The notes beneath the pieces are model-generated. The model had not been told where the DNA came from, searched no databases, and saw only the letters and a list, made by a program, of their open reading frames with translations. This document shows positions 1-5,757 of a stretch of DNA of 6,119 nt, one piece after another. Numbering within the stretch: position 1 is the stretch's first letter; the number at the start of each line of letters is the position of its first letter. The position numbers and the translations under genes are program-made. Origin of the DNA: Acidimicrobiia bacterium (GTDB lineage: Bacteria; Actinomycetota; Acidimicrobiia; Acidimicrobiales; Ilumatobacteraceae); the NCBI GenBank assembly GCA_030425785.1, contig JAUHYJ010000232.1:1-6119 (forward strand), written 5' to 3'.

Positions 1-546
1 GCCCGGGAGGTAGATGTGGCGCAGATCGGGGTGGCCCTCGAACACGATGCCGAACATCTCGTGCGCTTCGCGCTCGTGCCAGTTGGCACCGGCGTAGTAC
101 GGGATCCAGGAGGGGACGGTCATCGACTCGGGGACGTCGGCCTTGATCGTGACCCCGACGTGACGGTCGAGGTCGGTGACGCGTGCGAACACCTGGAACC
201 GTGACTCGCCGCCGGTGTAGCCCTGGCGGATCTCGGTGTCGCGTTCCTCCTGTTCGGCGTCGGGGTCGTCTTCACCCTTGCCGTACGGCGACGGCATCCA
301 GTCGATCGCCGACAGGAAGCAGAAGTAGTCGAACCCCTGCGCCTTGAGCGCCTGGGCGGTGAGCTGCCACGCCTCGGGCGAGACGCGCACCCACAGGTCG
401 GTCTGGGGCATGAGGTGCGTGTCGAGCAGGTGTTCGCCGAGATCGGCGCGCAACGCATCGACGATGCCTTCGCGCAACCCGTCGCCCGGCAGCTCGGCCG
501 GCGCGTCGGTCGTGTCGTCGGCGGTGGTGTCGGTCGAGTCACTCAA
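1..546 (-). CDS. nuoC: NADH-quinone oxidoreductase subunit C (partial, 3' end outside window)
   Basis: NuoC is the 30-kDa subunit in the peripheral arm of respiratory complex I, next to NuoB and NuoD on the cytoplasmic side of the membrane. The visible 182 codons hold an acidic, Asp/Thr-rich N-terminus (1-22), the alpha/beta core, a segment FLSAIDW (77-83), and the family signature near the end: [13 protein letters not shown] at 155-167 followed by GHPDLR at 171-176. The usual Asp of the signature (D-[ML]-F-G) is Glu163. Residues 85-113 form a polar, acid-rich insertion between the SAIDW strand and FQVFARV. The start is uncertain. I chose TTG at 546, which overlaps the nuoB stop by 8 bases and has a GGGGGTGGG stretch just upstream; GTG at 555 is the alternative. 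An overlapping GTG-started frame at 542 is out of frame and gives Arg/Pro-rich nonsense. The gene is coupled to nuoB in a nuoABC operon. Identity is firm; the start is not. Confidence 0.95.
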   Translation of the reverse strand, partial: MSDSTDTTADDTTDAPAELPGDGLREGIVDALRADLGEHLLDTHLMPQTDLWVRVSPEAWQLTAQALKAQGFDYFCFLSAIDWMPSPYGKGEDDPDAEQEERDTEIRQGYTGGESRFQVFARVTDLDRHVGVTIKADVPESMTVPSWIPYYAGANWHEREAHEMFGIVFEGHPDLRHIYLPG

Positions 547-1096
547 CGGGCCCACCCCCGACCACGATCGGCTCGCGCTCGGCGGCGGCGGCCGCCTGCA
601 GCGAGGTGTAGTCCTCGTTGCGCCACTTGGCGCCCATGTCCTCGTGCTTGATCCGCTGTTGGAGCAGCACGATGCCCTCGAGCAACGCCTCCGGGCGTGG
701 CGGGCAGCCCGGGACGTACACGTCGACCGGGATGATCTGGTCGACGCCCTTGGTGACCGAGTAGCTGTCCCAGTAGGGGCCACCACAGTTGGCGCACGAC
801 CCCATCGAGATCACGTACTTGGGCTCGGGCATCTGCTCGTACAGACGCTTCACCGCCGGGGCCATCTTGTCGGTCACGGTGCCCGAGACGACCACGAGGT
901 CGGCCTGGCGCGGGCTGGCCGGGAGCGGGATGACGCCGAGCCGCATCACGTCGTAGCGCGGCGAGCCGAACGCGGCACCCATCTCGATGGCGCAGCACGC
1001 GAGACCCCACTGGTACACCCACATCGAGTAGGAGCGGCCGATGTTGAACAGCTTGTTGAGACCGGTCGGCATGCGACCGCGGTCGACGAGACCCAT
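539..1096 (-). CDS. nuoB: NADH-quinone oxidoreductase subunit B
   Basis: NuoB (185 aa) carries iron-sulfur cluster N2, which passes electrons to quinone at the junction of the peripheral and membrane arms of complex I. All four expected ligands are visible: adjacent Cys34-Cys35 in [10 protein letters not shown], Cys101 in MGSCANCGG, and Cys131 in [12 protein letters not shown]. The length fits the family. Cys104, in the GSCANC turn, is an additional cysteine where many homologues have Ser or Ala. The C-terminus (about 160-185) is a short Ala/Glu-rich tail ending in a Gly/Pro run and is probably disordered. The ATG start is supported by a strong GAGGAGG ribosome binding site nine bases upstream. 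The gene lies 55 bases after nuoA and overlaps nuoC, so the three are probably one transcript. Confidence 0.98.
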   Translation of the reverse strand: MGLVDRGRMPTGLNKLFNIGRSYSMWVYQWGLACCAIEMGAAFGSPRYDVMRLGVIPLPASPRQADLVVVSGTVTDKMAPAVKRLYEQMPEPKYVISMGSCANCGGPYWDSYSVTKGVDQIIPVDVYVPGCPPRPEALLEGIVLLQQRIKHEDMGAKWRNEDYTSLQAAAAAEREPIVVGGGPVE

Positions 1097-1105
1097 CAGC
1101 TCGCG

Positions 1106-1112
1106 CCTCCTC
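1106..1112 (-). promoter_or_regulatory. Ribosome binding site of nuoB
   Basis: On the minus strand this reads GAGGAGG, a near-perfect Shine-Dalgarno sequence, nine bases before the ATG at 1096. It fixes the nuoB start and suggests that nuoB is initiated independently and not by coupling to nuoA. Confidence 0.8.
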
Positions 1113-1151
1113 GACGGCCGAACGGCCGGGCCGAGTGTCCGTCGATGACCG

Positions 1152-1517
1152 TCAGACCCATCGCAGCAGCCCTCGCTTCCAGGCGTAGACGAGACCGTCG
1201 AGCAGCAGGATGATGAAGATCAGCATGGTGATCAGGCCGAACCACCCGTAGCGCTCCATCGAGGCCGCCCACGGGAAGATGAACACCGCCTCGACGTCGA
1301 AGATGACGAACAGGAGGGCGAACACGTAGTACCGGATTTGGCTCTGCGACCATCCCATCCCGACCGGATCGACGCCGGATTCGTAGGCGATCAGCTTCTC
1401 GGTGCTGGGCTTCGACGGTCGGACGACCGCGGCGATGCCGAGGAGCAGACCGGCCAACACGATGGCGGCGAGCCCGAACCAGACGACGGTGAGGTAGTCG
1501 CGCAGAAAGAGGTCCAT
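1152..1517 (-). CDS. nuoA: NADH-quinone oxidoreductase subunit A
   Basis: NuoA (121 aa) is a small membrane subunit of complex I at the quinone-channel/proton-arm interface. Three hydrophobic segments are visible at about 10-32, 62-82 and 94-112, which is the family topology. The loop after helix 1 carries YESGVDPVG (45-53), the bacterial form of the motif whose Cys in mitochondrial ND3 marks the active/deactive switch; here that position is Ser47. Helix 2 has [10 protein letters not shown] and then FDVE (73-76), with the conserved acidic residues Asp74 and Glu76. The ATG at 1517 gives the family length. Upstream in-frame starts would add over 100 residues of low-complexity sequence with no NuoA counterpart. 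The Shine-Dalgarno is weak, and a possible -10 box lies only about ten bases upstream, so a near-leaderless start is possible. It is the first gene of the nuo operon, transcribed leftward. Confidence 0.97.
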   Translation of the reverse strand: MDLFLRDYLTVVWFGLAAIVLAGLLLGIAAVVRPSKPSTEKLIAYESGVDPVGMGWSQSQIRYYVFALLFVIFDVEAVFIFPWAASMERYGWFGLITMLIFIILLLDGLVYAWKRGLLRWV

Positions 1518-1527
1518 TCGGCCAGCG

Positions 1528-1558
1528 AGGCTACCAGGGGTTGTGAACCGGTTCCCAA
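1528..1558 (-). promoter_or_regulatory. Candidate promoter of the nuo operon
   Basis: Minus strand: a TAGCCT hexamer (1533-1528) fits the actinobacterial -10 form TANNNT, and TTGGGA (1558-1553) lies 19 bases upstream as a weak -35. Transcription would begin about 1521, nearly at the nuoA ATG, giving an almost leaderless mRNA. The spacer is longer than ideal, so this is only a candidate. The palindrome at 1545-1554 lies inside the spacer. Confidence 0.3.
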
Positions 1559-1639
1559 ACCCTCCACCGGGATTCCGGGGGGAATTCCGCACGGTGTTCG
1601 ACCCCTCGCGAACCCGCCCGGCCGGTTCTCGCCGAACCG
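1545..1639. repeat. GAACC/GGTTC inverted repeats in the nuoA divergent region
   Basis: A perfect 10-bp palindrome, GAACCGGTTC, lies at 1545-1554. The same half-sites recur in opposite order as CGGTTC-N5-GAACCG at 1623-1639, and single GAACC copies occur at 1665-1669 and 1794-1797. A separate short dyad, ATTCC-GGGGG-type loop-GGAAT, sits at 1572-1585. The 284-base region between nuoA and the divergent gene contains no other coding signal. These dyads could be operator half-sites or chance in GC-rich DNA; I cannot assign a regulator. Confidence 0.3.
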
Positions 1640-1787
1640 ACCAATCCGACCCGGCGCGCGCTCCGAACCATCGATGCCGGGAGTCGCCCGCACCACTCGA
1701 ACGACGTCCTCCCCGATGGATGAACGTCGGGTGGGAAGTGGGATCAGGGTGTGACGTGCGGGCGACCCCGGCGACCGACAACTCATT

Positions 1788-1793
1788 GGAGGG
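1788..1793 (+). promoter_or_regulatory. Ribosome binding site of the Tat-signal protein gene
   Basis: GGAGGG, eight bases before the ATG at 1802. It decides the start: the frame is open upstream to about 1751, but that extension has no ribosome binding site and would put 17 extra residues before an otherwise normal Tat signal. Confidence 0.75.
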
Positions 1794-1801
1794 AACCACC
1801 C

Positions 1802-3043
1802 ATGACCGACCCGCAGCAGCATCCGGATCAGGCATCGTCCGACGACGCGACGAGTGCCGAGCAGCGCACGATCAACCGCCGACGCGTGTTCCTCGCCGGA
1901 GCGGGCGTCGCCGGCGCCGCCGCCCTCGCCAAGGCGGGCACCGCATCGGCCGCCGACGGCGACGACGTCCTCGTCGGCGAACAGAACACCACCGACGACG
2001 GTGCGACCGTCGTCACGAACACCAACAACACCGCCACCTCGCCGGGCACCGGTGGCCAGGAAGCCATCAAGGGCGAGCTCACGGGATCGGACAACGGTTC
2101 CCATGCGATCCTCGGCGTGACCCAGGGGCGCGGACACTCCGTCGCCGGCGACACGCCGGCGGGGCCGAACACGGTGGCGGCCACCTGGGGTCGCCACGGC
2201 GGCCAGGGCGCCGGCGTCGGCGGCATCAACACCGCGACGAACGTGCCCCTCGCCGGGCCCGCCCGCGGCGTCGAGGGCATCGTCGCCGACGGCACCAACG
2301 GCTCGCACGCCGTGTTCGGCGCGACGAACGGGGCCGGGCACTCCGTGGCCGGCGACACACCGGCCGACGCCGAGGACGGGTCGGGCGGTCCGAACACGAC
2401 CGCGGCGACGTGGGGCCGCCACGGCGGCGTGGGCGCCGGCATCGGCGGGGTCAGCGCGATGGGCTACGGCGGCGAGTTCGTCGGCGGGAAGTCACACGTC
2501 CGGCTCATCCAGGCCGAGGACGCGGACGACTACGGTCCGCCGACCGGTGACGGACATCTCCTCGGCGAGCTCTACGTCGACGGTGCGGGCAACCTGTGGT
2601 TCAACCGGGCCGACGGCGAGAACTTCACCCAGCTCAACAACCAGGGCGGTGTCACGATGATGCCGGATCCGCAGCGTGCGTACGACTCCCGCGAGGAATA
2701 CGAGCCCGCCGGCTCCGCCAAGGGCGCGTTCGACTCCGGCGAGATCCGGGTGATCGATCTCAGCGAGTTCACCGACCTCCCGGCCGGCGCGTCGGGCGCG
2801 ATCGTCAACATCACCGTCGACGGCACCGTCGGACGGGGGTTCCTCACCGCGTTCAACGGCGCGACCGCCGACGACGACCGCCCGGATGCCTCGACCATCA
2901 ACTGGTACGAGGACACCTCGATCGTCGCCAACGGCGTCATCGTGCCGGTCGCGCCGGACGGCACGATCAAGGTGTACTGCTACGGCCTGGGCGGCACGGC
3001 GGTCACCGACGTCGTGATCGACGTGGTCGGCGCGATCACCTGA
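1802..3043 (+). CDS. Tat-signal secreted protein with internal repeats and a C-terminal beta-domain
   Basis: 413 aa, specific function unknown. The N-terminus has a polar stretch and then a twin-arginine signal: NRRRVFL at 25-31, a hydrophobic Ala/Gly segment to about 43, and a likely cleavage site ASA|AD after Ala50. The protein is therefore probably exported folded by the Tat system. Residues 99-218 hold two related blocks (GSHA...AGDTPA...WGRHGG...GIGG) rich in Gly, typical of a repetitive beta-structure. Next come GYGGEFVGG (221-229) and GELYVDGAGNLWF (255-267), a combination I recall from actinobacterial Tat-signal surface proteins. Residues 288-413 match in outline a domain found at the C-terminus of many secreted actinobacterial proteins: RAYDSRE, then GAIVNITVDG, GFLTAFNG, DASTINW, SIVANGVIVPV, and VVIDVVGAIT at the end. 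There is one Cys in the mature chain (Cys393) and no catalytic motif that I recognise. It is likely a structural or adhesive surface protein. It is transcribed divergently from nuo and appears monocistronic. Confidence 0.85.
   Translation: MTDPQQHPDQASSDDATSAEQRTINRRRVFLAGAGVAGAAALAKAGTASAADGDDVLVGEQNTTDDGATVVTNTNNTATSPGTGGQEAIKGELTGSDNGSHAILGVTQGRGHSVAGDTPAGPNTVAATWGRHGGQGAGVGGINTATNVPLAGPARGVEGIVADGTNGSHAVFGATNGAGHSVAGDTPADAEDGSGGPNTTAATWGRHGGVGAGIGGVSAMGYGGEFVGGKSHVRLIQAEDADDYGPPTGDGHLLGELYVDGAGNLWFNRADGENFTQLNNQGGVTMMPDPQRAYDSREEYEPAGSAKGAFDSGEIRVIDLSEFTDLPAGASGAIVNITVDGTVGRGFLTAFNGATADDDRPDASTINWYEDTSIVANGVIVPVAPDGTIKVYCYGLGGTAVTDVVIDVVGAIT
2096..2455 (+). repeat. Two internal protein repeats of about 45-52 residues
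   Basis: Copy 1 spans 2096-2230 (residues 99-143) and copy 2 spans 2300-2455 (residues 167-218). Both run GSHA-[IV]-[LF]-G, then GHSVAGDTPA, then a PNT-x-AATWGRHGG block, then GAG-[VI]-GG. Copy 2 has an extra seven-residue acidic/Gly insert (about DAEDGSG) after GDTPA. The period is 68 residues. The copies are similar in DNA but not identical, so this is an old duplication kept by protein constraint. Confidence 0.8.
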
Positions 3044-3057
3044 GCGCGATCACCTGA
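3030..3057 (+). repeat. 14-bp perfect tandem duplication across the stop codon
   Basis: GCGCGATCACCTGA occurs twice in direct contact, at 3030-3043 and 3044-3057. The first copy encodes the last residues (Ala-Ile-Thr) and the TGA of the secreted protein; the second lies just after the stop. Its 3' end also forms the dyad GATCA-CC-TGATC (3048-3059). It looks like a slippage duplication. Confidence 0.85.
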
Positions 3058-3085
3058 TCACGATCGCATCCGTGCGGTCACCTTC

Positions 3086-3112
3086 GCATGCGGGTTCCCC
3101 GGGCACGCATGC
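3086..3112 (+). terminator. Candidate terminator hairpin after the secreted protein gene
   Basis: GCATGCG (3086-3092) and CGCATGC (3106-3112) form a perfect 7-bp stem with a 13-base loop, 43 bases after the stop codon. There is no U-run, which is common for hairpin terminators in high-GC Actinobacteria. It could instead be a protein-binding dyad, since each arm contains the palindrome GCATGC. Confidence 0.4.
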
Positions 3113-3198
3113 GCCTCCGGGCGGGAACCAGGCACTGCGGCGGCGTCGAGCGATCGGCGCCGCCGTCGGTGCCCCCGGGCACACGCGATGCCCGGGCA
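3097..3198. repeat. GC-rich dyads and CCCCGGGCAC repeats before the desaturase gene
   Basis: CCCCGGGCAC followed by a CGC-rich tail occurs at 3097-3106 and again at 3173-3182. The second copy lies within GTGCCC-CC-GGGCAC (3169-3182), an inverted repeat. Six bases later comes a perfect palindrome, TGCCCGGGCA (3189-3198). The region between the secreted protein and the desaturase holds no plausible gene on either strand. These dyads may be hairpins or regulator sites; function unknown. Confidence 0.45.
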
Positions 3199-3225
3199 AA
3201 GACGCCAGGACGCGAAACTCGGGGT

Positions 3226-3244
3226 CGACCTACTGGTCGGTAGG
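3226..3244. promoter_or_regulatory. TetR-type operator-like dyad upstream of the desaturase gene
   Basis: Two overlapping inverted repeats share this stretch: CGACC-TACT-GGTCG (3226-3239) and CCTAC-TGGTCG-GTAGG (3229-3244). The second has the 16-bp layout and CTAC/GTAG ends often seen in TetR-family operators. It sits about 22 to 40 bases before the predicted transcription start at 3266, where bound protein would block the -35 region. TetR-family control of fatty acid genes is common in Actinobacteria; the regulator itself is not in the window. Confidence 0.4.
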
Positions 3245-3253
3245 GAGACGCGG

Positions 3254-3259
3254 TAGGAT
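3254..3259 (+). promoter_or_regulatory. Candidate -10 box for a leaderless desaturase transcript
   Basis: TAGGAT matches the actinobacterial -10 consensus TANNNT. Transcription starting about seven bases downstream would fall on the GTG at 3266, giving a leaderless mRNA of the kind frequent in Actinobacteria. No convincing -35 is visible at the usual distance (TACTGG at 3231-3236 is poor). The overlapping GGTAGGA could alternatively serve as a Shine-Dalgarno seven bases before the same GTG. Confidence 0.45.
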
Positions 3260-3265
3260 GTGCGG

Positions 3266-4195
3266 GTGCTTGCCGCCGACGTGATGCTGAACGAACTCGA
3301 CGCGACGGTCACGTCGCTCCTCGAGCGCCACCTGTCGACGTCGAAGGAATGGTTCCCCCACGAACACGTTCCGTACGGCCGTGGCCGCGACCCCGTGCCG
3401 GGCGAGGAGTGGTCGGAGGCCGACGCCGACCTCGCCGGTGCCACGATCGACGACTCGGTCCGCTCGGCGTTGCTCGTCAACCTGCTCACCGAGGACAACC
3501 TTCCCTACTACTTCAGGTCGGTCGAGCGGATCTTCGGCCCGGACGGCGCCTGGGGCGAGTGGGTCCGGCGCTGGACGGCCGAGGAAGGTCGCCACTCGAT
3601 GGCGATCTACGGCTACCTCATGGCGACCCGTGCGATCGATCCGCATCACCTCGAGCGGTGCCGGATGGCCCAGGTGTCGGGTGGCGTGACTCCCGAGCCG
3701 CCGAACATCCAGGAGGGGTTCGTCTACCTCTCGCTCCAGGAGCTCGCGACCCGCATCTCGCACCGGGCGACCGGCCAGATGATCGGCGACCCGGCCGGCT
3801 ACGACGTGATGATGCGCGTCGCCGGCGACGAGAACCTCCACCAGCTCTTCTACCGCGACATGGCCACCGCCGCGATCGACGTCGATCCGAACGGGATGGT
3901 GCACGCGATCGAGGCCCAGGTGACGTCGTTCTCGATGCCGGGCATCGGCATCCCGGGTTTCGCCGAGCACGCGAAGCGCATCGCCAAGGCCGGCATCTAC
4001 GACCTCGCCGTCCACCACGAGCAGATCCTCGTGCCGATGGTGATGCGCACGTGGCAGCTCGACCAGCTCGAGGGGCTCGACGCCGAGGCCGAGCAGTCAC
4101 GTGAGCGCACGATGGCCTACCTCGCGAAGAGCGAGCGGGTCGCGAAGCGCCTGGCGGCACGTCGCGAACGCGACACCGACCTCGTCGACGCCTGA
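3266..4195 (+). CDS. Acyl-ACP desaturase (ferritin-like diiron, DesA type)
   Basis: A soluble desaturase that would put a double bond into an acyl chain carried on acyl carrier protein, using a diiron centre, O2 and reduced ferredoxin. Numbered from GTG 3266 (309 aa), all six iron ligands of the plant stearoyl-ACP desaturase / mycobacterial DesA family are present: Glu76 in LLTEDNLPYY, Glu107 and His110 in TAEEGRH, Glu159 in LQELATRISHR, and Glu189 and His192 in GDENLHQLFYRD. The N-terminal NELDATVTSLLERHL aligns with the start of mycobacterial DesA1. The loop before LQELATRIS appears several residues shorter than in DesA1. The C-terminus (from about 265) is a charged, probably helical tail. 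The start fits both a leaderless transcript and a GGTAGGA ribosome site; GTG 3260 and ATG 3284 are alternatives. It stands alone, with hairpins on both sides. Chain length and double-bond position cannot be read from the sequence. Confidence 0.93.
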   Translation: MLAADVMLNELDATVTSLLERHLSTSKEWFPHEHVPYGRGRDPVPGEEWSEADADLAGATIDDSVRSALLVNLLTEDNLPYYFRSVERIFGPDGAWGEWVRRWTAEEGRHSMAIYGYLMATRAIDPHHLERCRMAQVSGGVTPEPPNIQEGFVYLSLQELATRISHRATGQMIGDPAGYDVMMRVAGDENLHQLFYRDMATAAIDVDPNGMVHAIEAQVTSFSMPGIGIPGFAEHAKRIAKAGIYDLAVHHEQILVPMVMRTWQLDQLEGLDAEAEQSRERTMAYLAKSERVAKRLAARRERDTDLVDA

Positions 4196-4224
4196 CCGCA
4201 CGTCGTCGGGTCGCGACCCCGAAC

Positions 4225-4245
4225 CGCCACCGCCTGTGGTTGGCG
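4225..4245 (+). terminator. Candidate terminator hairpin after the desaturase gene
   Basis: CGCCACC (4225-4231) pairs with GG-T-TGGCG (4238-4245) as a 7-bp stem with one bulged T and a six-base loop, 29 bases after the stop. A perfect 12-bp palindrome, GGGTCGCGACCC (4208-4219), lies just before it. No U-run follows. Candidate only. Confidence 0.35.
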
Positions 4246-4311
4246 TCCCACCCAACGGATTGCCTCGGCCGGGAACGTCAAATCCTTTGCAGATCTCTTC
4301 AGGATTCTCCG

Positions 4312-4340
4312 AAGACAGCGTCAGCCCGCCCTGGTACAGT
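4312..4340 (+). promoter_or_regulatory. Candidate promoter of the prepilin genes
   Basis: AAGACA (4312-4317) and TACAGT (4335-4340) are separated by 17 bases. TACAGT fits TANNNT, and AAGACA shares GACA with the -35 consensus. The predicted start near 4347 leaves a leader of about 20 bases before GTG 4368, which carries AGG eight bases upstream of the start. A small dyad, TCTTC-N10-GAAGA (4296-4315), overlaps the -35. The surrounding DNA is locally more A/T-rich than the neighbouring genes. Confidence 0.4.
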
Positions 4341-4367
4341 CGAACGCCTACGGATCAGGCAACTGAC

Positions 4368-4862
4368 GTGCGACCTTCGACTTCGCCCCTCTCCGGCGAG
4401 CGCTCCGCCAGGCGCAGGACCGTTCCCCACGATGCTGGCTTCAGCTTCGTCGAAGTCGTCGTGACCGTGGTCCTCCTGGGCATCATCGTCATCGCCGTGC
4501 TCTCGGCGGTGCGAGCGTCCGTCCGGGCGTCGACGACGGCGGAGACGGCGGCCGAGGTCGAGACCCTCGTCGTCAACGCGATCGACCAGGTCACACGCGA
4601 GCCGATCACCACGTGTGACTACACCGACGCAGTGACGGCCGCGGTCGAGCGGTACACCGACTCGACGTGGGATCCGATCGCCGCCCACGTCATCGTCGAG
4701 CAGGCCTACCTCGAGCCCGACGGCAGCTGGACCAACGATCCGACGCCCGGCGACAACATGCCGGTCCCATGTGCACAGCAGGTCTGGCGCGTGACCGTCA
4801 CGATCAGCGCTCCCGACGGTGGCCTGAGCAGAACCATCCAGGTGGTGAAGAGTGAGATCTGA
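4368..4862 (+). CDS. Type IV prepilin-like minor pilin
   Basis: 164 aa, a likely minor pilin or pseudopilin inserted in the inner membrane and cleaved by prepilin peptidase. A basic leader (residues 1-24, with ARRR at 14-17) ends in Gly24. The mature protein then begins FSFVEVVVTVVLLGIIVIAV, with Glu29 at mature position 5 as required for assembly, followed by a hydrophobic helix to about 48. The C-terminal part (about 60-164) is a soluble domain with only two cysteines, Cys83 and Cys135, a likely disulfide, and a closing beta-strand pair (WRVTVTI, RTIQVVKSEI). I chose GTG 4368 because it gives a normal leader length and has a candidate promoter and AGG upstream; longer in-frame starts would give a leader of 68 or more residues. 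The gene overlaps the next prepilin gene by 11 bases, so the two are probably translationally coupled. Confidence 0.85.
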   Translation: MRPSTSPLSGERSARRRTVPHDAGFSFVEVVVTVVLLGIIVIAVLSAVRASVRASTTAETAAEVETLVVNAIDQVTREPITTCDYTDAVTAAVERYTDSTWDPIAAHVIVEQAYLEPDGSWTNDPTPGDNMPVPCAQQVWRVTVTISAPDGGLSRTIQVVKSEI

Positions 4863-5724
4863 ACAGCATCCTCGCCGCGACAGCGGCATGACCCTGATCG
4901 AGTTGCTCGTGGCGTTGTTCGCGATCGGGGCGATCGCCACCGTGCTCAGCGCGGCGATCGTCGTCACGCTCCGCCAGCAGGCCGGCACCGAGGCACGCAC
5001 CGATGTCGCCCGGTGGGAGCAGGCCCTGGCGCTCTGGCTGCCGTCCGACCTGGCGTCGGCCGGGCTGCCCGAGAGCGACCCGGCCTCCGGCATCGATGTG
5101 TTGCCCGGCTCGGTCCCGGCGCTGCCTGGCGGCGCGAGCTGCGCGCTGCCCGAGTGCGACCCCACGAGGTACTCGAACGCGCTCCTGCTCCGCTGGGGAT
5201 CGGGTTCGTTCCGCACGGAGGTCTCGTATCGGTACGGCGAGAGCCCTGCCGGCTCGGGCGAGTACGTCCTCCTCCGCGTCGAGTGCTCGAGTTCGGGGTG
5301 CAGCTCGCAGGTCGTGCTGCGCGATCTCGCATCGCCGCCCGATCAGACGCCGCCGTGGGCACCACCCGACGAGGTGCCCGACACCGTCATCAATGTGACG
5401 GCACCGCTCGACACGTCCGGGTCTCCGGTGTCGATGCCGAACGCCCAGCGGGTGATCGTGAACGTCAACGGGGCCCCGGGCGCCGACGGCGTCGATCGCA
5501 GCAGCACCGTGAGTTTCACCGCGGGCGGCATGTCGCGGACCACGATCCCGGACCCCGAGTTCGAGGGGCCGACCTTCCTCGACGCGCAGAGCGCCTGTGG
5601 CGGCCCGATCACGTTGATCGTCGACGAGTCGGGCTCGATCGGCGGTGCCGATGACGACATCGAGGACGCCGTCGAGAACTTCATCGACACCTTCGACGGC
5701 ACACCGACACGCCTGCAGGTCATC
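4852..5724 (+). CDS. PulJ-like modular pilin with vWA domain (3' end lost at junction)
   Basis: GTG start, preceded by AGGTGG six bases upstream; about 291 residues are visible before the sequence changes identity. A short basic leader (1-12) ends in Gly12, followed by MTLIELLVALFAIGAIATV with Glu17 at mature position 5: a textbook type IV prepilin start. A soluble region with cysteines (Cys97, Cys102, Cys145, Cys150) runs to about 160, then a Pro-rich linker (162-178) and a beta-rich segment with VSFTAGGMSRTT (220-231). From Cys249 a vWA domain starts: CGGPITLIVDESGSIGG, with the MIDAS DxSxS at Asp258, Ser260 and Ser262, then an amphipathic helix and the second strand, RLQVI. The rest of the vWA domain is missing. 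Pilins carrying a vWA domain are known, for example the minor pilin PilB of Streptococcus sanguinis, where the domain serves adhesion. I infer a tip-located adhesive pilin. The end given is where homology to vWA stops, not a stop codon. Confidence 0.8.
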
Positions 5725-5757
5725 GAGTCGCTGGCGTCCGCGGGCGTGCCCGTGAAT
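5701..5757. other. Probable chimeric junction between two unrelated genomes
   Basis: The open frame continues, but the protein changes from a vWA domain to the C-terminus of a radical SAM protein. The ambiguous zone is about 5710-5727, encoding RLQVIE, which fits both families: vWA second strand RLQV and radical SAM RL-x-x-I. Of the 48 codons from 5581 to 5724, 5 end in A or T; of the 121 codons from 5755 to 6117, 40 do, including rare-for-this-genome ATA, TTA, AGA and AAA. The upstream part is actinobacterial in style, the downstream part proteobacterial. Shared short sequence at the join is typical of assembly or amplification chimeras. Confidence 0.75.

Noticed and set aside
344..1213. Long plus-strand open frame opposite nuoC, nuoB and nuoA
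   Set aside because: It is antisense to three clearly conserved genes, has Arg/His-rich composition typical of GC-rich shadow frames, and no recognisable domain.
1391..2422. Minus-strand open frame of 343 codons across the intergenic region and the secreted protein gene
   Set aside because: Low-complexity Arg/Gly/Val translation, no ribosome binding site, and it opposes a gene with a clear Tat signal and domain structure.
3189..3250. Resemblance to a cyclic di-GMP-I (GEMM) riboswitch: GGGCAAA, then GGACGCGAAAC, then a hairpin with GGTAGG
   Set aside because: The P2 helix with its tetraloop, expected between GGCAAA and GACGC, cannot form here, and the proposed TAGGAT -10 lies downstream, so the region may not be transcribed with the gene. 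A cmsearch with Rfam RF01051 would decide; a score above the gathering threshold would reverse this.
3230..4018. Minus-strand open frame of 262 codons opposite the desaturase
   Set aside because: The opposite strand encodes all six diiron ligands in the right order; the antisense product shows only shadow composition.
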